A stretch of DNA of 7,424 nt, taken from contig JAIRPC010000048.1 in assembly GCA_031257215.1 (NCBI GenBank), positions 1-7,424 on the forward strand, in the 5' to 3' direction. Made by a program: the position numbers and the translations under genes. The notes beneath the pieces were generated by a model that saw only the letters and a list, made by a program, of their open reading frames with translations, made no database searches and was not told the origin of the DNA. Source of the DNA: Eubacteriales Family XIII. Incertae Sedis bacterium. GTDB lineage: Bacteria > Bacillota > Clostridia > Peptostreptococcales > Anaerovoracaceae. Shown here in pieces: positions 6,721 to 7,424 of this stretch (the first letter of the stretch is position 1; each line of letters opens with the position of its first letter).

Positions 6721-7281
6721 TCAGCCATTATACCTATTCATGGCCGCTGGCACGCCGTCCGTTATTATGGCTTCCACCGCGTCCGCCGCCCTTGTTACCG
6801 TTTCCCTGACGGCGTCCAGGTGATCCTCGCCGAAGCCTCCCAGCACCCACGAGTAGAGCGGGATGTCGCCGCGGTCCGCGCCTATGCCTATGCGCACGCG
6901 CGGGAAATCGTCATAGCCCAGGCGGGATATAACAGACCTCATGCCGTTGTGCGTCCCCGCGCTGCCGCCCGCCCTTATCCTGACTGTGCCGATAGGTATG
7001 TCCACGTCGTCGTAGACCAGGATGAGCCTGTCGCTTTCGATATCGAAATAATCGACTATCTGCGCCACGCTCTCGCCAGACAGGTTCATGAAGGTCTGCG
7101 GCTTCACGAGCTTGACCTTTTCGCCGCGCACGAAGCCGTCGCCGCTCAGCGCCTTGTGTTTCAGCTTGGTTATGCCTATGCCGTGCCTGTCCGCGAGCAT
7201 ATCGACAGTTATGAACCCGATATTGTGTTTCGTGTTCTCGTATTCCCTGCCCGGATTGCCTAGCCCTACTACCGCGTACAT
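6721..7281 (-). CDS. pth: Peptidyl-tRNA hydrolase
   Basis: Pth releases tRNA from peptidyl-tRNA that has dropped off the ribosome, an essential recycling step in the cytoplasm. The 186-residue protein has the usual bacterial length and all family signatures: VVGLGNPG at the N-terminus with N9, NTKHNIGF with catalytic H19, KPQTFMNLSG (60-69) with N66, VYDDVDIPIG (89-98) with the catalytic-triad-like D91/D92, and GGSAGTHNGMRS (105-116) with N112. It ends at the TGA at 6721-6723. The ATG at 7281 is preceded by GGGGAAG at close spacing and leads straight into the conserved first strand, so the start is firm. It sits 18 nt downstream of prs, the common Firmicutes arrangement, and 51 nt upstream of the helicase gene. 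Confidence 0.97.
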   Translation of the reverse strand: MYAVVGLGNPGREYENTKHNIGFITVDMLADRHGIGITKLKHKALSGDGFVRGEKVKLVKPQTFMNLSGESVAQIVDYFDIESDRLILVYDDVDIPIGTVRIRAGGSAGTHNGMRSVISRLGYDDFPRVRIGIGADRGDIPLYSWVLGGFGEDHLDAVRETVTRAADAVEAIITDGVPAAMNRYNG

Positions 7282-7285
7282 GGAG

Positions 7286-7292
7286 CTTCCCC
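7286..7292 (-). promoter_or_regulatory. Ribosome binding site of pth
   Basis: GGGGAAG on the - strand ends 4 nt before the pth ATG at 7281, within the 18-nt spacer after prs. The short spacer argues that pth is co-transcribed with prs and has no promoter of its own here. Confidence 0.5.
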
Positions 7293-7299
7293 GCTCTGG

Positions 7300-7424
7300 T
7301 TATTTCAACACCTGGAACAGCTTGCTGACCGAGGCGTTCGTGTGGATATTCGTCATGGCCTCCGCGAAGAGCGGCGCTACCGAGAGCGTCTTGATCTTAT
7401 CGATCTGCTTCTCCTTTGGCAGGG
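7300..7424 (-). CDS. prs: Ribose-phosphate pyrophosphokinase (PRPP synthetase), C-terminal end
   Basis: Translating the - strand from the window edge to the TAA at 7300-7302 gives 40 complete codons plus stop. They include KIKTLSVAPLFAEAM, then a basic/His segment, and SVSKLF near the end, which is the very conserved C-terminal end of bacterial PRPP synthetases (LSV-PL-AEAI ... SVS-LF). The enzyme makes PRPP from ribose-5-phosphate and ATP for purine, pyrimidine, histidine and tryptophan synthesis; it supplies the co-substrate of TrpD. The 5' end lies outside the window, so catalytic motifs cannot be checked. It is too short to appear in a standard gene list, but position next to pth in the same direction supports the call. 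Confidence 0.9.
   Translation of the reverse strand, partial: LPKEKQIDKIKTLSVAPLFAEAMTNIHTNASVSKLFQVLK

Noticed and set aside
6688..7263. 191-residue open frame on the + strand opposite pth
   Set aside because: It mirrors pth almost exactly, and pth has complete catalytic motifs.

Overview
The window carries the 3' part of a tryptophan operon on the + strand and, convergent to it, three co-directional genes on the - strand. The protein-coding content is almost gap-free and the longest stretch without a gene is about 50 bases. No tRNA, rRNA, CRISPR array, insertion sequence or long repeat was seen. The DNA is GC-rich, yet in trpA about half of the Ile codons are ATA and almost none are ATT. 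Together with strong GGAGG-type ribosome binding sites, separate trpC and trpF genes, and the prs-pth pairing, this suggests a GC-rich member of the Clostridia/Firmicutes. That placement is inference and not firm.

Region 1 (about 1-3897, + strand): the end of trpD, then complete trpC, trpF, trpB and trpA. They encode the last steps from anthranilate to tryptophan: phosphoribosyl transfer, isomerisation, indole-glycerol-phosphate formation, and the two subunits of tryptophan synthase. Gaps are 36 nt (D-C), an 8-nt overlap (C-F), 37 nt (F-B, with the trpB start set at 1945) and 6 nt (B-A), so this is one transcription unit whose promoter and any attenuator lie upstream of the window. Catalytic residues are intact in TrpC, TrpF and TrpB. 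TrpA has Glu where the classical catalytic Asp sits. A 7-codon reading frame with a good ribosome binding site ends in an ATGA overlap with the trpB start.

Region 2 (3898-3939): a 42-nt convergent junction with no convincing intrinsic terminator.

Region 3 (3940-7424, - strand): read in the direction of transcription, the C-terminal end of prs (PRPP synthetase), pth (peptidyl-tRNA hydrolase), and a 909-residue superfamily 2 helicase. The helicase has a clean Walker A, motif III, motif V and motif VI, but its DEAH box reads YEAH. It also carries two predicted membrane segments and a C-terminal domain of about 150 residues, which makes it the least ordinary gene here. PRPP made by Prs is the co-substrate of TrpD, a metabolic link between the two clusters although they converge rather than share a transcript.

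No clearly new multi-gene system was found. The points most worth a second look are the membrane-anchored helicase with the altered DEAH box and the small coupled reading frame before trpB.
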